The notes: generated by a model not told the origin, from the letters alone. A DNA stretch of 64,000 nucleotides from Petrosia ficiformis (GCA_947044365.1 OX345642.1:4463598-4527597), one strand, 5' to 3'; numbered from the stretch's first letter, positions 13,301 through 28,515 are shown. Made by a program: numbers and translations.

Positions 13301-16300
13301 CTACATGAGAGTACTACCATACTCTCTGATAATGTAGATACTTCAAATGTATACTTTCAGCAACAGTTTTTAGCTCTATGGTGCATTTTTGGTGATGTGA
13401 CATACATGTAACTTGTGATGTAACTGATGATCTCAATCAATTTAAAATGTTGAGTTAATTTCAATGTACTCTAACTTGTGCAAATTATAGTTATTTTCAA
13501 TTTTACTGTATGTTCATGTTTTGATTAATGATTATTATTACTCTGTAGGCTTGGCTGGACCTCTAATAATTCATGGCCATTTTGTAAATGGTTATACTCT
13601 GTGTCCTTTTGCTACCACTGAAGGAGCACTAGTTGCTTCTGCTACTCGTGGTGCAGCCCTCCTGACCAGAACTGGTGGTGTTACTAGTCGTGTTTTAGAA
13701 CAAGTCATGATACGATCACCATCTTTTCATCTTTATTCTGTTGATGATGCCGAAGCGTTATTTAAATGGATTCAAAGAAACAGAGATGCTCTTCAGAAAC
13801 AGATTAAACTCTTTAGTCGCCATGCTCAATTAACTGACGTTCGTCCACATCGATTTGGTTCCATCTTAATAGTGCAGTTTAACTTCCAGACTGGAGAAGC
13901 TGCTGGGCAAAATATGGTTACCATGGCAACCTGGCACTCATGCAAATGGCTAATGAATGTAATAGAAAAAGAGATCCCAACGCTAAAAATTAAAAACTTT
14001 TATATCGAGTCTCTTGCCAGTGGTGATAAGAAAATGGCCTTCTCTAACCTAATGTCAACCAGAGGTGTGCATGCTATAGCTGAAGCCTGGATACCTGAAT
14101 CTGTTATAAGAGACACCCTGAAAGTTAGTTCATATTACATGTACATTCCTCTCAAATTCTTTAAATCACCATATATCTTACTTCTTTAAAAAGAAGCAAG
14201 ATATATGGTGATCATAAATCCTAAATCAACCACATAATGAATGATATTCATAATATTTTGAAAGCATCTTTGTATATTATTATTCCTCTTCTTACCTTCT
14301 AAAGGTTCTTTTAAATTTATAACCTTTGCTTGAGCACATTTTCTTTACATAACACACCATTAATTTATTCACCCCCAGAATAATAAAAGTTACTTAACTA
14401 TATTATATACATGTATAACACACATTGGGTGTGTTCCACATTAACTCCAAATTTAGTACATCCCAATCTTGTTTGCATTCTGACAAATAATTTCTTTTCC
14501 TTGTCCTAAATTCAACTACTTTTCTATATAGACAACTGTGGAAGATCTGTTGAGGACCTACAGAATGATGCAGTTCAGTGCAACCAGAATTGGTTGTTTA
14601 GGATTTAGTATCAATGTTGCTAATATCATTGCAGCTGTATTTACAGCTACTGGACAAGATATTGCATGTATTGGTGAGAGTGCATCTGCTCAGTTTATAT
14701 TAGAACCGGCAAAAGCTGAGGAAATTCAGAAATATCAACAAAGAAGTAAGTCTAGTGTTTCTATGTTATATTTATATGTGTTATATCGATGTATATACTG
14801 TAGTGAAAACTGATACTTATATCTCAGTAGATAATTAATACATGAAGGTGTAACCCTAATATACATATTTATATACAACTATGTTGTTACTTGCTGACTA
14901 TTGTATCAACTAAACGTACATCATTATACTTCATAGCTAAATTTTGCCAAAGCCAAAAGATTTAATTCATCAGCATGCTTGCTATACATGTACATATAAA
15001 TGTATACTTATGAGAATTATAATTGTAATAGATATTTGTTAAAATTTGATTTAATCACAACATGCATCAGAAAAAATCTAATATATGAAGAGAAAATTTT
15101 TCGAGAATTTTAATTATATAGTTATTATATTATGATTTACTTACTCTGAATAACACTGGCTTTGACAAAGATCTAACATTTATCAGAATGAACTGGTACT
15201 TAAGGGAACAACAGAAGAGTATGATAGGCTATCCTGCTAAGATTTAGAGATTAACATAAATACATCACAACATTTGAGAGACTTTTAGTTTTGATACATT
15301 AAATTTTCTATACTTACAACATTCTAGAAAGATTTGCTTATGGTATTTGCATATCTCAGTAGTTCACTTAGTTAGAAAAGGAAGAATCTATGGAGATTTC
15401 ACTAGTTTTGTTACCAGACATCGTATGCTTACAGCTTGACTGATCAAGCAAGGATTTTCATGCTTTGCTAGACATTTAAAATGTTTGCTAATTAAGAACC
15501 ACTCACAGGAGGTAACATTACACTAGTGAAATTAGTGCAATTGTTTCAATAATAACTATTGTTTGATAAAATTACAAACCACTTCCATATAACCCTACAT
15601 GAGTGAGTGTATCAAAGGAACCGCCAGTGCTACATGTCAGATAGAGTATGACAGTTTAGTTATATCAGAGAATATGGTAGTACTCTCTATGTAGGGATGT
15701 CATGGAAAAAAATGGCCGAAAGTATGTGAACAAGGTTGGGAGGTTAACGTAGGTTCCAAAATTAAACAAACCACTTTCATATAACCCTACATAAGTACAG
15801 CTCTTTGTATTTTATAGTGGTGTAAGTACTTATGTAGGGTTATTGGAAATGATTTGTTTAATGTTTGGTCCTACATAACCTTGTTTGCATACTTTTGAGG
15901 TTTTTACGTTCCTACATCTTCATCCATTTTTTTTTGAAAATGTTTTTTATTATTCTTGTCATGGTAGTTTTAGTTATATCTCTTAAGGTTATGGTATAGT
16001 GTTTTGCCCAAGTGGGAGGCACGGGTAAGCCACCTACAGCTGATTACATATCAAAATTGGAACTGCATGCATGCTATTTTTTGCTGTCAGTTTATTCCCT
16101 GGATACCGGAATTCCTGTGTGTTATTTACTTATAGTCAGGTGTGGGCAGGGTGGCTCGAAGAGTTTTCACAGAGACGGCAAATAGTGGCAAAAGAGTGGC
16201 AAAAATCAAAGCTTTTTGTGGTCATGGACTAGTAGAAATGGTGTCTGCAAGAGACAAGTGACTATATCTCTAGTTCTATGGCTCAGAGAACTAAACGCTG

Positions 16301-17519
16301 TTCGAGTCGCCCTCAAGTAAGTCCAAAAGTAGTCGGAAATGGTGAAATAGAAGCACTGTTGGTGGCTAGATTTGATGCAGAAGATCTGGCAGATGAGAGA
16401 TCGACCTCAGTGGCTCAGTATAAGACAGCAAGAAACAAGCGCCAAAGAAATCGGGACTTTTTACAGTAAACTTTTCATTGTTTGTTATACAGTTTTATAA
16501 AGAAACTGCAGTTTTTGATAAAAGTATCTCATGAATAATTAATGACAAAGTGAAACCAAAATGAATTTTAAGCAGGGTTATATGGTTTAATAAAGCAAAT
16601 ACACCCACTTAACATAAACAAATTAGTAACTTTAGCCTCGGGCTCAGTTACTGTAAATCTGATACAGCCTGCCTAGAAGTGTTATAATTATATATGATAG
16701 AAGTATGAAGTATTTAGCCTCTATTATAGTGTAAGTATAGGGATGTTTATAATAGCAGCCTCAGTATTGGTGTTGTCTGTTTTGTCCTGGAAATCTAATA
16801 ACATCAAACAAGAAACCCCTTTGCCATCTTAAGCTTTCTTCACATGTACACAAATAAACATTAAATGAAATATATGAATACCCAAATCAATTGTGTTCGA
16901 ATGTTTTGATATTTTTTTTTAGTATCTGTATATATATTATACATGTATAATTATACATATATTATATTATTAGTATGTATGTAATGCACAACTATACATA
17001 CATGTAACACTGATGAATGGGATGATATGATGTACATATATACATATACTAGGAATACGTATGCGCAGGACTGCCTCGCTCACACTAAACTGTAGGTGTG
17101 GTCAATTATCCAGAAAGGTGAGGTTTTAGTCACACAGGTATATTTTCCTTTACACTTATAATGGCTGGAAAGAAAAAAGAATTTAGTTACTTGTTATCTT
17201 GTGAACTTTGCAATTATGCTAACATACATGGGATTGTCTTGCCTCTCATTCACTCTCATCTAGATCTCGCTGTTTCTGTTCTCTACCTCTTAATTTCTCC
17301 TCTGTCTTGGCCTCTTCTGTAGCTCCCGCTCTTTGCTTCCTTTTTTTCAGTGTAGCTAGGTGTCGAAGCAACGAAGGCATGCTGTAGGTCCCTCACTCGT
17401 CTCTACATTAGAGCAGTAAGCCACACAGTCAACTAATTAACGTACCTGTGGTTGTATGTTTAATTATTGCATTCCTGAGTGTGACAGAACCACATATATA
17501 AATATATATATATATATAT

Positions 17520-17550
<31 letters not shown>

Positions 17551-20500
17551 CAAACTAAGGTCGAGATTTCACTACACTCCCGGATTAGTTGCCTCGCACT
17601 AAGGTGCCCGGCAATTAAGTTGCAGATGTATGCATACCTAGTAATTACATGTAACTGCTTTTACATTGACTAACACTTATTATAAATATGATTTAAATAA
17701 AAATTAATAACGATAATAACAATTTCTTTTTTACAGTCTCTTTTGAACCAAACTCTGTTTCAGCTCTTCAAGAAAGTCGTAATGAAGATGGTGTATATGC
17801 ATGTATGGTTCTTCCTAGTCTGGTTCTTGGTAGCATTGGTGGAGGAACATCTCTTGCTACACAAAAAGAATGTTTACAACTTATGGGATGTCACGGAATG
17901 GTATGTATACATGTAGATAGATAAGTATATATTTCCATTACACACAACACTTTTGTACTTCAAATTTAATTTCCACAACCATATTTTACTTAATAAATGT
18001 TGCAAAAATCAAAGCTATACAGTTAGATATAATATTCAATCTTACATGTAACTGTGCCTCCATGCTTCTCCTGGCAGTATCATAGCATGATTTTAGTATC
18101 TACCTCTATCCTGAAAGTTCTTCGCTCCAGCTAAGCAAGTTTAATCATTAAAAAATATAAATATGCATATTGAGTTGATGCAAGGAGTATCCACCCACAC
18201 ATGATATTCAAGAATAATTTCAGCCACAAAGAAAGTAGTGGTGTTGAAAAAAAATTTGTGAAGTATGTACATGTACTTTATGGTGCTAGCTACTGGAAAG
18301 CCTGTATTTAGGATTGTTGTGCACAGTACAATAAATCACATGTTAACCCTCAATTTACATATATAGCACAGTTTTTGATACAATTTGAAGCATGGGCCAA
18401 ATTGGCTCAACAATAGTTAGTGTGTATGCCATTGGGAAGACATCTTGAGCTAATTAACAAAGCGTTAATGCTGTTAGTGACAATATAGTCATAATTAACT
18501 GTCCCATCTGGCAAAAAAGGTGAGAACTTTGCAGTGCAAATTAACAAGCTCTTTAGGCCAATGGTACACCATATGAGCTTATCAAAAACACTGATATATA
18601 AACAGCCGAGTGCTATTGTAATCATTTGTGTGTTTGTCTGTGTGTTTGTTACTATGTTGTTAGCAATTGAAAACATTGATGTTTCAAACAAGCTTCTATA
18701 CCACAAGAATAAAATTGAACTATATATTGGTTTGCTACTTGATAGGTACAGTTTCAAGCACATTATAATTAAATTGATCATACAGGTTTTTATGACTGCA
18801 TAATCATTTATTTAAAGCTCTATATTGTCATATAAGGTTTGGAAACCTATGCAATCACTTGCATGTGTAATTAAAACATTAGACAGGATAAGCAAATAGA
18901 AGTGTAGGTAATGGATTTTTATTTTTCAGTCATAACCTGTATTTACAAGTATGACCAATTAAATTGCATTCAAGCCATTGTACATGTACTAGCCAATACA
19001 TTAGACAATTCAATTTTTGTTGCAAGTACTCAGTGTACTTTACCACAAGTGTAGCTACCTCTCATGTAGTCTACAAAACACACTCAACTAGGGAATGCTT
19101 GCATGTATGCAATCATTGTAGGGTGAGCCTGAGAAGGTGTGATTAGAATAACTAAATTTTTGACACTGAGCAAGTTTAGTGAGTTTGAGATGGAATAAGA
19201 GCAAAATGCAACAGTTCATTGGTTGGTTTTAGAGGTATCCCCTGTTAAATAAAGTAGGAATAATCCCGATGTTAAATACTTTATTGGAAAACATCTCAGA
19301 TGCCAAGGTGCTCAAAATTTCAGTCTATTTTAGACAAATGAAGCTTATCTTCTCTTGGACAGTCGTGTTTTGCTCTTCTCTTCAGTCTCTGCAGCTCGTT
19401 TAGCTCTTTCCCACTCTCTTGTTTTTCTCAATCTTCCATGTGCAGAGTAAGAAATTGAAATTCAGTCACAATTTAATAGAACATACGAAATCACATACGA
19501 TACATACATTATATACAGTGGTTTAATAGAACATATGGAATCACATACGATACATAAATTATATACAGTGGTTTAATAGAACATATGGAATCACGTATGC
19601 TTCACTAACTTCCTATTGTGGGGCTCGCTCAGGCTCACCCAAATAAATTATCAGTGATAATCTGGTTACAGATGAATTGTGGTCTGTGTAGTCATTTGTA
19701 ACCACATAGCTTACTATGAGTTATAAAAATTTTCATAACTTCATAACTGATATGTTAGGAAAGGCTTATCATTTTCTTTTTTGAAGTCTGCAAGCATTTG
19801 AAGTCCCAATGTTCCTACTTTTTGCAGAAATTGTAGTGATACATAGACAGACATATACTGGGTACATTACAGATAACAGTAACCCTCAGCTCCAACTAGA
19901 TGGCTAAGTGCTAATTTATGTTTGACTTCAGAAATATTATCACTTCCACTGTTCCACAGACTATTAATGTTTAGCACTTTCCTCATTGTCAGGTTATAAA
20001 TGTCACAAAATGTAGTTCCTATAGTACTGTTATCAGAAGTGTTGATAGTAATTAAACTCATGTTGTGTCTTAAGTAATTGTGTTGCTCCAGTATTAGTAT
20101 TTATTTGCGATGTGGTTTCAAAATCAAGTAAATTCAATTTTGATATATCACATATAGAATAGTGTTGCTCGACTTGGTGAGATCATTGCAGGATTTGCAT
20201 TGGGTTTAGACCTGTCTACACTGGGAGCTATTTCTAATGGAACATTTGCAGCATCACATGAAAAACTTGGCAGAAACCGACCAGAGAATGGTCTCAAAGA
20301 GGAACATCTTAATAGAGAATTCTTTGAACATGTTGTTGGAGAGAAGGGAACTCTTATAAGCTGGGAACCATTTAATGTAAGTCAATACCAGACAAGAGAA
20401 TTATATGCATAATTATGTGCTGATTTTGATTATGTACTCACTTGCAATAACTGTCCATGTATTACTAGTTAGTGTATCTTCAATTCTTGTATATATGTAC

Positions 20501-21908
20501 ATGTATATCTATTACTAAACCTACTAAACATTTTATATCCAGCTGTCGCAATGTGTTTGTATTTAGCTTTTTACCCTATGCACTATGCTGTGCAAGGGGT
20601 TAAGCGATTGGTTCTGTCTGTCCGTCTGTCTGTTATGCAATAAGAAATTGGAATCAAACTTTAGACTGCTTTAAACATCTTACAAACACATCAGCTAGAA
20701 TATAGTCATATAATAAAGTATGCATACCTTGCAGAAGCTAATGCAGTTCACAGTATTTGCAATTCCTGAGTTTCCTTATTATCAGTTTAGAAAAGTCCAC
20801 TACATTGTATGTTGTCCGGTCAGTCACGCCCTTTATAATAATTATTTATAGCAACTGTTGAGCCTATTCAAGAAACTAAAGATATTCTTCAATGACTCAG
20901 CTAACATTATGCATTATTGTATGGGGTATGTTTCTAAGAACATCTAGGTTTTAATATCTTAAATTGGGAATATTTCGTGTCGAAAATATTTAAAATTTTT
21001 ATTTTTCGTATGTATAAATTTTCGTACATGCATGTTATTATTTACGAATACCGTTTATTTCCAAATACCCATTAATTTTCGAATTTTTAAATTTCGTACG
21101 CATAAGTATATACTAAAATTTTTGTAGTACGAAATTTTCCCGAATTACGGTAAGAAATACAATTACATTGTGTGAGTTTATACACTATTGAAATAAACAA
21201 TTAAGTGTGTGGGATTTGTCAGAAAGTTCAACATGGCTCTAAACCTGAAATACAAGTTGTGTAGTAAATGCATACATCTGGATGTATAAATCATTTTAAT
21301 ATATATAGTATATACATGCTTAGTCTGTTACTACATTGTTGCTACATGTTGAGATATTAGAAGTTATAAAACATTTCAGTTTCTTGGTATTTGAATGTAC
21401 ATAATTATGGTATATAGTAATTATCACACACATACAATTAAATGACACACAATAATGCCAGTATATAAAATTTGAGTGTGCACACGCTCCACTTTGCTGA
21501 AATGGAATTCCACACACTTGCCAAAGGGTTATCACACATACATTTAATACACAGTAATTATGATTTGTTTTCTTCATTATGATTCATGTTATTAGGTGAA
21601 CACAGGTAATAGTATAATATCTGAACTCACAAAGGCAGAGATTGTGAAGAAAGTTGGTCATTTTGGTATCACTGTTCATTACAAGGATATTAAAGGTATC
21701 AAACATTATTATTATTACACAGAACAGTTTAACAAACAATCCATGCATACAGCTTGTATATGTAAAATATACATAATGATAGTGTTACACCAATATTTCA
21801 GTAGTCAATAACACATGACTTTAGATACCATATAACTGTTTTTTCCAAGACATAAAATCTTGCAGTTACAAAATACTATCAAAATATACATGATAATACT
21901 GAGATGAG

Positions 21909-21939
<31 letters not shown>

Positions 21940-22198
21940 CACCTGAGGCAAATGAAAAATGAAAAAATGAGTTGCCTCAGGTGGGATTCGAACCCACGAC
22001 ACTCTGCACTCCGGACAGATGCTCTTACCAACTGAGCTACCAAGGCAGCTCAGCTGGCAGGGTCCAAATCAAACATCTCACTCATACACCTGTGTGAACA
22101 GGCTAACTAAACCGGTATACAAGCGAAGGCTGGGGTAATTAAACCACCAAGACGCCAAACACTAAACCTAAGTATATACATGATAATACTGAGATGAG

Positions 22199-22229
<31 letters not shown>

Positions 22230-25200
22230 CACCTGAGGCAAATGAAAAATGAAAAAATGAGTTGCCTCAGGTGGGATTCGAACCCACGACACTCTGCACT
22301 CCGGACAGATGCTCTTACCAACTGAGCTACCAAGGCAGCTCAGCTGGCAGGGTCCAAATCAAACATCTCACTCATACACCTGTGTGAACAGGCTAACTAA
22401 ACCGGTATACAATGTACATGTAATTATATGTACATGTATACCATGATAGTATTTGTAATTACATGTACATGTAACATCTCATTTCTTTAATAAATGGATA
22501 TGGTTCTGAGAAATTTTGTGAAAGAAAGAGCATTTTTGTTTTAATTTAATGGGTGTTGTCTTCATGTTAATTGCTAATTGTATGATGAAATGTAATAATG
22601 AAAAGGCTTGAGTGGCTTGGTAGTATTATTTTTTTTTGTAATTCACCAACTAAAATTATGATTCAAGCAATTTTTGTTATTGCCAAACATTTTGGTAACT
22701 ATGTAGTCACATGTAACTTCATCAGTGACATATAATAATAGCAAACTCTGTTTTATTATATGTCACTGATAAAGGTAAATGCATTATCACCTGAACAATT
22801 TGAAATACAAAAGTTTCTTTGGAACATATTTTGGTTTGTGATAAACAGACATGAGAGAATTACTAACAAAGGAAAACTGAAATAGTCAGGAATCAAACTC
22901 AGGATCAAACTCAGGACTTTCTAATATTTAGTCAGGCATTTCTTATCATCTGAACCACCAGACTTCTTGATAGCAGAGGAGTGTAGGATTGTACTAATCC
23001 CAAAGGTAGCTTAAAACCCAGCTGTTTCTGACTATCTCAAAGACCTAGCTGGCTTACGCTGACAAATAGTATACTAGAAAATTATGTTATTAGTACATTT
23101 ATTACAATATTCATTACTATTATCTACTAATAAGACTAATAAAAATAACATAGAAATTCAATTAATATTGGGAAAAGTATAGGGAATGATACATAGTAAG
23201 TTATATGTTAAGAGAAGTGGCTTAACAAACCAGATATAGTGAACTGAATTCCATGTTTTAAATACAAATTATGATGCACCAGTAAAAATGTTTGTTTGAA
23301 ACTCCTTTGGTTCAGTTGGTTGGTAAAGAGAAAGAGCACTTACAGGTTTCCATTATTAAACCTTACAGCATATAATAATTACATGTACACCAGTGTTTTT
23401 GATAAGCTCATATGGCGCACCATTGGCCCAAAGAGCATCTTATTTAGCACTGCACAGTTCTCTCTTTGGGCTAGTGGCACAGTTAATTATGAGTATTTTG
23501 TCAGTAACAGCATTAACTCTTAGTTAATTGGCTCAAGATGTGTTCTCAATGGCGCACACACTAACCATTTTTGAGCCAATTTGGCCCAAGCTTTAAAAGT
23601 TATCAAAAACTCTGCTGTACACATATAGTAACTTAGTAAGGCATTTTTTTGAAAGCTGTCTTTTTCAAATAAGCTTCACGTTGGAAGTTTTAATGTGATG
23701 CACACATGGTATTGAGTTTGTCTTTCATAGTATTATGCCTTTTTTTAATTAGGTCATAATCCTTTCATTTTTATTAATACCTATGTACCAAGATATATAA
23801 TGTATAAACTCTTATGATTTGACCAGATTCCAGTGTCTTAAGATCAGTGTTTCGTTTCATTAAAACCATTTCTCCTTCTTTCTTTACAGGTCAGATATGT
23901 GTTATGAAGGTAGTGATAAAGTCAAAACCCACTGATGTAGAGACATGTAACATGATAAACAAAATGGCTCTTGGATGTGGATTCACTCTAGCTTCAATTT
24001 ATGAAAGGAACAAAGCAGAGACTGGATTTAGGTACAATGATTATAATCAAGAGAGAAAGTTATTCAATAGGATCAATAGTGGAGTACACAATCATACATG
24101 ACCCACTGTTCAAAATAATGTCCAGCAATTGACACCATTTTCTGTACAGTTTCCATCTTTGTTTGGACAAAATTGCATTTATTGTCTGGATAAATTCCCT
24201 GATCAGTTATAAGAATAATACAACAAAATAAGCACAATAACTTCACAGTGACATTAATTTTCAGTGAAAAGCAGTCATAACCTTTTGTGTTATCTTTATG
24301 TCTTATAAAGTTATAAGCCATAAATAAGTGCAATGCTGGTTTGTGAGACAACTTGCTTGTCAAATATTGTTTTGTCCAGAATTTTCTGCTGGACACTTTC
24401 AGCTATTTCGAGAACTGCATGAGCTAAAATGTGTATTGTACCATTTGTATCTATAATTATATATATATGTATGTATATGTGCATTGCACTATACTCTACT
24501 TTACTGTGTGATTACACAACCGTATTATCATACAAAGATACTTGTACCTTACAGTTAATTAGCTGTACTTATTGTCCACCAGTGCATGGTTTAAATGTTA
24601 AAACATCATTTAACGAAATCCTTATAGTTTTCGTGATATCATTAGCAGAACAACCAATTGAGTATTTTTCTTTCTCTGAGACCTAACCACAATATTGCCT
24701 GTAGTTTGTAATTGTTTCATTTAACAATCCTGTTTACAATAAAATATTACATGTACGTACATGTACATGTACATGTGTGTCATATACAGAATGTTGATTT
24801 TGCATTGTAATGAATATCAAATTAAGTCCCAGTATTAGGTACTCTGCCATTTTGCAATGTAGTATACAATTTATGAATTCTGTATTACTCTTCAACTTCA
24901 CCAAATCAGGTCATCAATAAGCAATGAAATGCCTGTACTATTAATGAACTATAGAATATATGTAGTAAATTAGAATCTTATTAAATTCCTGTAAAATATT
25001 GTGAGTATAATTATTTACATTGAGTATTAAAACACTTGGTAATCTACTTAATTATATTTACAGATGCTAGTATTGTTATTATTATTGTTATTATTAAATG
25101 TATTTATTTTTACTACTACTATTACAGAATGTGTCAAGTCAGAGAAGTTGAACTGGCTCGTCTCAATAACCAATATGTAAGGACTTTTTCTCCAGCAGTT

Positions 25201-28200
25201 CATCATACGATACAAAATACAAAAAAGGTACAATGAGATATACAAAATGTATGTCATCTTATATCTCCTATACATTTGCATATAAGACCTGAAATGGATA
25301 CCTGGTTATTCATGATTATAATTATCTGTTGAACAAAACCAAGGATACTTTTATAAACTTCTATAGGAGTTCTTTACAACAAAAAATTATGTAAAAATTA
25401 ACTTCAAATGAGCCACAAATGTTTGTTTGATTAAAACAATTATTCAGGTACACAACTGTTGTTGGTGAACAAATATCCAGATAGTGAAAGACAGGATCTA
25501 TTCCAATCCTAATACATACATACGCAATGTCATACATACCTTATACCACATACAATTGACACACACTTGCACACACCCACATACGCAGACACACACTTGC
25601 ACACACTTGCAAACACATACTAAAACACACTCTTGCAAACATACCCACGAATATGTATAAGTATGAATAATTTACTTTTTATCCAAGGATATTCATGTAA
25701 TAGTAATGGACTTTATTGATGAAAAACAATTCACACACTTTAATACTGTTCATGATATTTCAGTTTGGAGAGAGGATGATATGAAGGTAATATCTATTAT
25801 ACCACAAATAAACTGTACATAAGTATTATTAATTATTATCTATCACTATGTTAGTTACTGCAATGATGTAATTGAAAAATAACAACTGAGCTAATCCCTG
25901 TGGTAGTTTGAGCAACGGAAATAGTCCTGTCTGAGATTTTATTCTGTTTATACAAGTGTTTTCACAATTCATTAGCAATGAAATATGAATTTAGGTGGTG
26001 CATTTTAACAAATTCTTATTGTGACAATTTGAAACATTCTATAACAAGTTTGTAACGTATTTAAAAATGTCTTTTTTTTTGTCTCCAATAGTTTGTCAGA
26101 TAACCCTTTTGTCTCATTTTGTGATTATAAATATGAGCATATTTCAAAGGACAGTTGTTCATCCTTTATAATCATTTCATCAGAAGAGCTCATTTGTGCT
26201 AAGATATACATGTACATGTGTGTCAGCATTAGTTGTATCATATAGGCTCATTGCTAGGTAGTGTTGTAATATTATGGTAGTGTTTTCAGTAGATATATAA
26301 TTCTTAGTCCACATTAACGAGGTATAATTATTTACTTTTCCCATATTAGTATATCATTTCTGTTCATCTAGCTGCTGTAATTAGTATCATGTTAATTGTA
26401 GGAATGCCAGGTTAAAATGTTAGCTCTAAATGTAGAGTTTGTAGATTTGATGCAGTCTACCAACTTTCTATCACTTTTTACTACTATATGCTAGAGAACA
26501 ATGATCATTAGTAATAGTAACAGTATGTTAACTATACTAATTTACATGTACAAAAGTCACTGAATAAATAACATGTTAGAATGTATCAGATCTTAAATGA
26601 TTATTAATAGATGTCTATGAAGTACCAGTACAGTTTATATAGGGATGTTAATACCTAAAACCACAAAAACAATACTCCCTTCCTGAGTGCTTATGATATT
26701 TAGGTCACTATACTGAACTCTTTACTTTCTTTATAATATAATACACACAGGTGGTATTACGTGATTTAGCTCAAATTCATGCTTCATTTATGGAAAATCA
26801 CAACAAAATTCTAAGCAGTCCTTGGCTAGAAGAAATGGGAAGAGAAAAAATGGTATCTTTACGACCTTTATGGCTGGCTCTCTTACAACATGCTGCTAAT
26901 GAATTCCCGCAATTTTGGAATAAGAAATGGTTAGTCTAATCATTGTTATTACATTTCTTTAAGGCCTTTTTCTGCAGTCTTACTATTATGAGTTAAAATC
27001 CCAATACCTTTGTTTCAATATAAACCACTCATATACTGTATGTGACTATGTGTGTTAGTAAGCGATGGGACGGATTACAGGTTAGGCCACATAAACAAAA
27101 TTCATTGTTTCTCATCCTCTTGTTTACACAATATTAATGCGGAGGGCGGGTATTTACTATTTACATTTTAACACTTTTTATAATTAAAACACCACACAAC
27201 CATACCAAGGTTTTAGAATTTTTATTCCTGACCTTATCTGAACGATTACCAGCACCATGTCAGATATATAGCCTCTGTTTATAACATAGTTGTAAGTGTG
27301 AATACTAACAATATTTACTATATCAATCACCTTTCTCCTCCACTGCTCAGATACGGTGTAGCTAGTGTCACGTGATGCTGTGGTAAGAATCATGTGACCC
27401 CCAATGATAATTGGTGCAGGCGGGGATGAGAAACAATAAATTTAGTTTATGTGGCCTTAGCAATCAAAATGCAAGTGAAAACACATTTTAAACCTGTCTC
27501 ATAGGGCTGTGCAATATTGTCTATTTTGAGAATTGATTAATAGATGAAAAGATACTCCAGTATTACTAGTAATTTACTACATACCAAACAAATAAATACA
27601 CACACCAAATAATAAAACATTTGTGTGTATAAACTATAAATAGACCTTCAAGCACTACTAACAACTACATGTACTATAGTACTAATTATATCCTTAAATC
27701 CTCCCTTTCTGTATAGTGTAATGTTGACTCAATCAACAGTCACTGCATTACATAAATATCAGAGTACGATAGTACTCTCTATGTAGTGATGGCACTGAAA
27801 AACAATGGCCGTCCATACCTTTCAATTGCAGGTCATAAGCTGAAATCTCTGTTAAAATTATAGAGATAAGTTGTAAATTTTTACACGCATGTAATAACTT
27901 AATTTAAATATAAAGATGCCTATTACTTTTTCTTACTTATTGCTACCTTAGATAAATGATATACCACACAATCCTACCATCCTGTGCTTACTAACCAGCC
28001 AGTTGTACATTTTTTTTCTTCTGTGTTCTGAAACTAAATTTTTGCTAGCTTCATGACTTCATTGAGTTAAAAAATAATTTCTGATTTGAGCTGGCATGGT
28101 GGATATAAATTTCTACAAAAATGAAAACATTACAGCTGGCCAGTCCAAATGCACACAGTCAAAAATTGCTGAAAAGCATGGTTATTCCTAAATTAAAAAC

Positions 28201-28515
28201 ATGAATAATATGATATCTATGTAGTAAAACAATACCCACCAATATCCAATTATGTTCACAACAGCAATTATGTTGGGCAATGAGAAACAGCAGAATTGCT
28301 GTATTGGCAGAAATGACAGAAATGGCTATATTACGCATTCAAAGTAGTATAATACTTATACAAACTAGAGAATACAATGAATGCTCTCACAGTGCAGAAC
28401 CCTCACCACAAGTGTGATTGGGAAATAAGAATGACTACTGACAAGAAAATAATTGCAGACTATACTTGATTGTATATAATAATAATAATTATACTGAGAT
28501 TATAAATATTATACT

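Larger units (their letters stand above)
12617..20376 (+). other. HMG-CoA reductase half of the fusion (exons 2-6)
   Basis: Exon 2 carries ENPIGLVKVPVG and exon 3 continues LAGPL, the start of the class I catalytic core. Catalytic residues of the family are all present: Glu101 in ATTEG, Lys237 or Lys238 in SGDKKMA, Asp311 in GQDIACIGES, and His428 in AASHEKLGRN. The dinucleotide-binding loop reads TGEAAGQNM where class I enzymes usually have GDAMGMNM, so it is divergent at that site. GSIGGGTSLATQ matches the conserved GTVGGGT segment. ATTEG rather than the class II pattern places it in class I. Conservation of all four catalytic residues argues for an active enzyme; the changed NAD(P)H loop leaves cofactor choice open. 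Confidence 0.9.
21885..22411. repeat. Tandem duplication of a ~237-bp segment carrying a tRNA-like gene
   Basis: Positions 21885-22121 and 22175-22411 are essentially identical with a 290-bp period, separated by a 53-bp spacer. Each copy has a (GAAA)n tract, a tRNA-like gene on the minus strand, and an inverted copy of the tRNA 3' end (CACCTGAGGCAA against TTGCCTCAGGTG). The near identity implies a recent event. Confidence 0.85.

Noticed and set aside
13521..13548. Possible separate start MINDYYYSV for the HMGR exon
   Set aside because: This is intron read-through; CTCTGTAG ends at 13548 and exon 2 joins in phase to give PVGLAGPL, the conserved HMGR sequence.
21805..22333. Repeated ORFs beginning MSWVRIPPEATHFF
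   Set aside because: Same-strand read-through of the tRNA-like genes and (GAAA)n tract on the minus strand, not protein genes.
24073..24396. 107-aa minus-strand ORF with a hydrophobic stretch
   Set aside because: It lies in an intron of the HMGR-kinase gene; no family or splice partners could be recognised.
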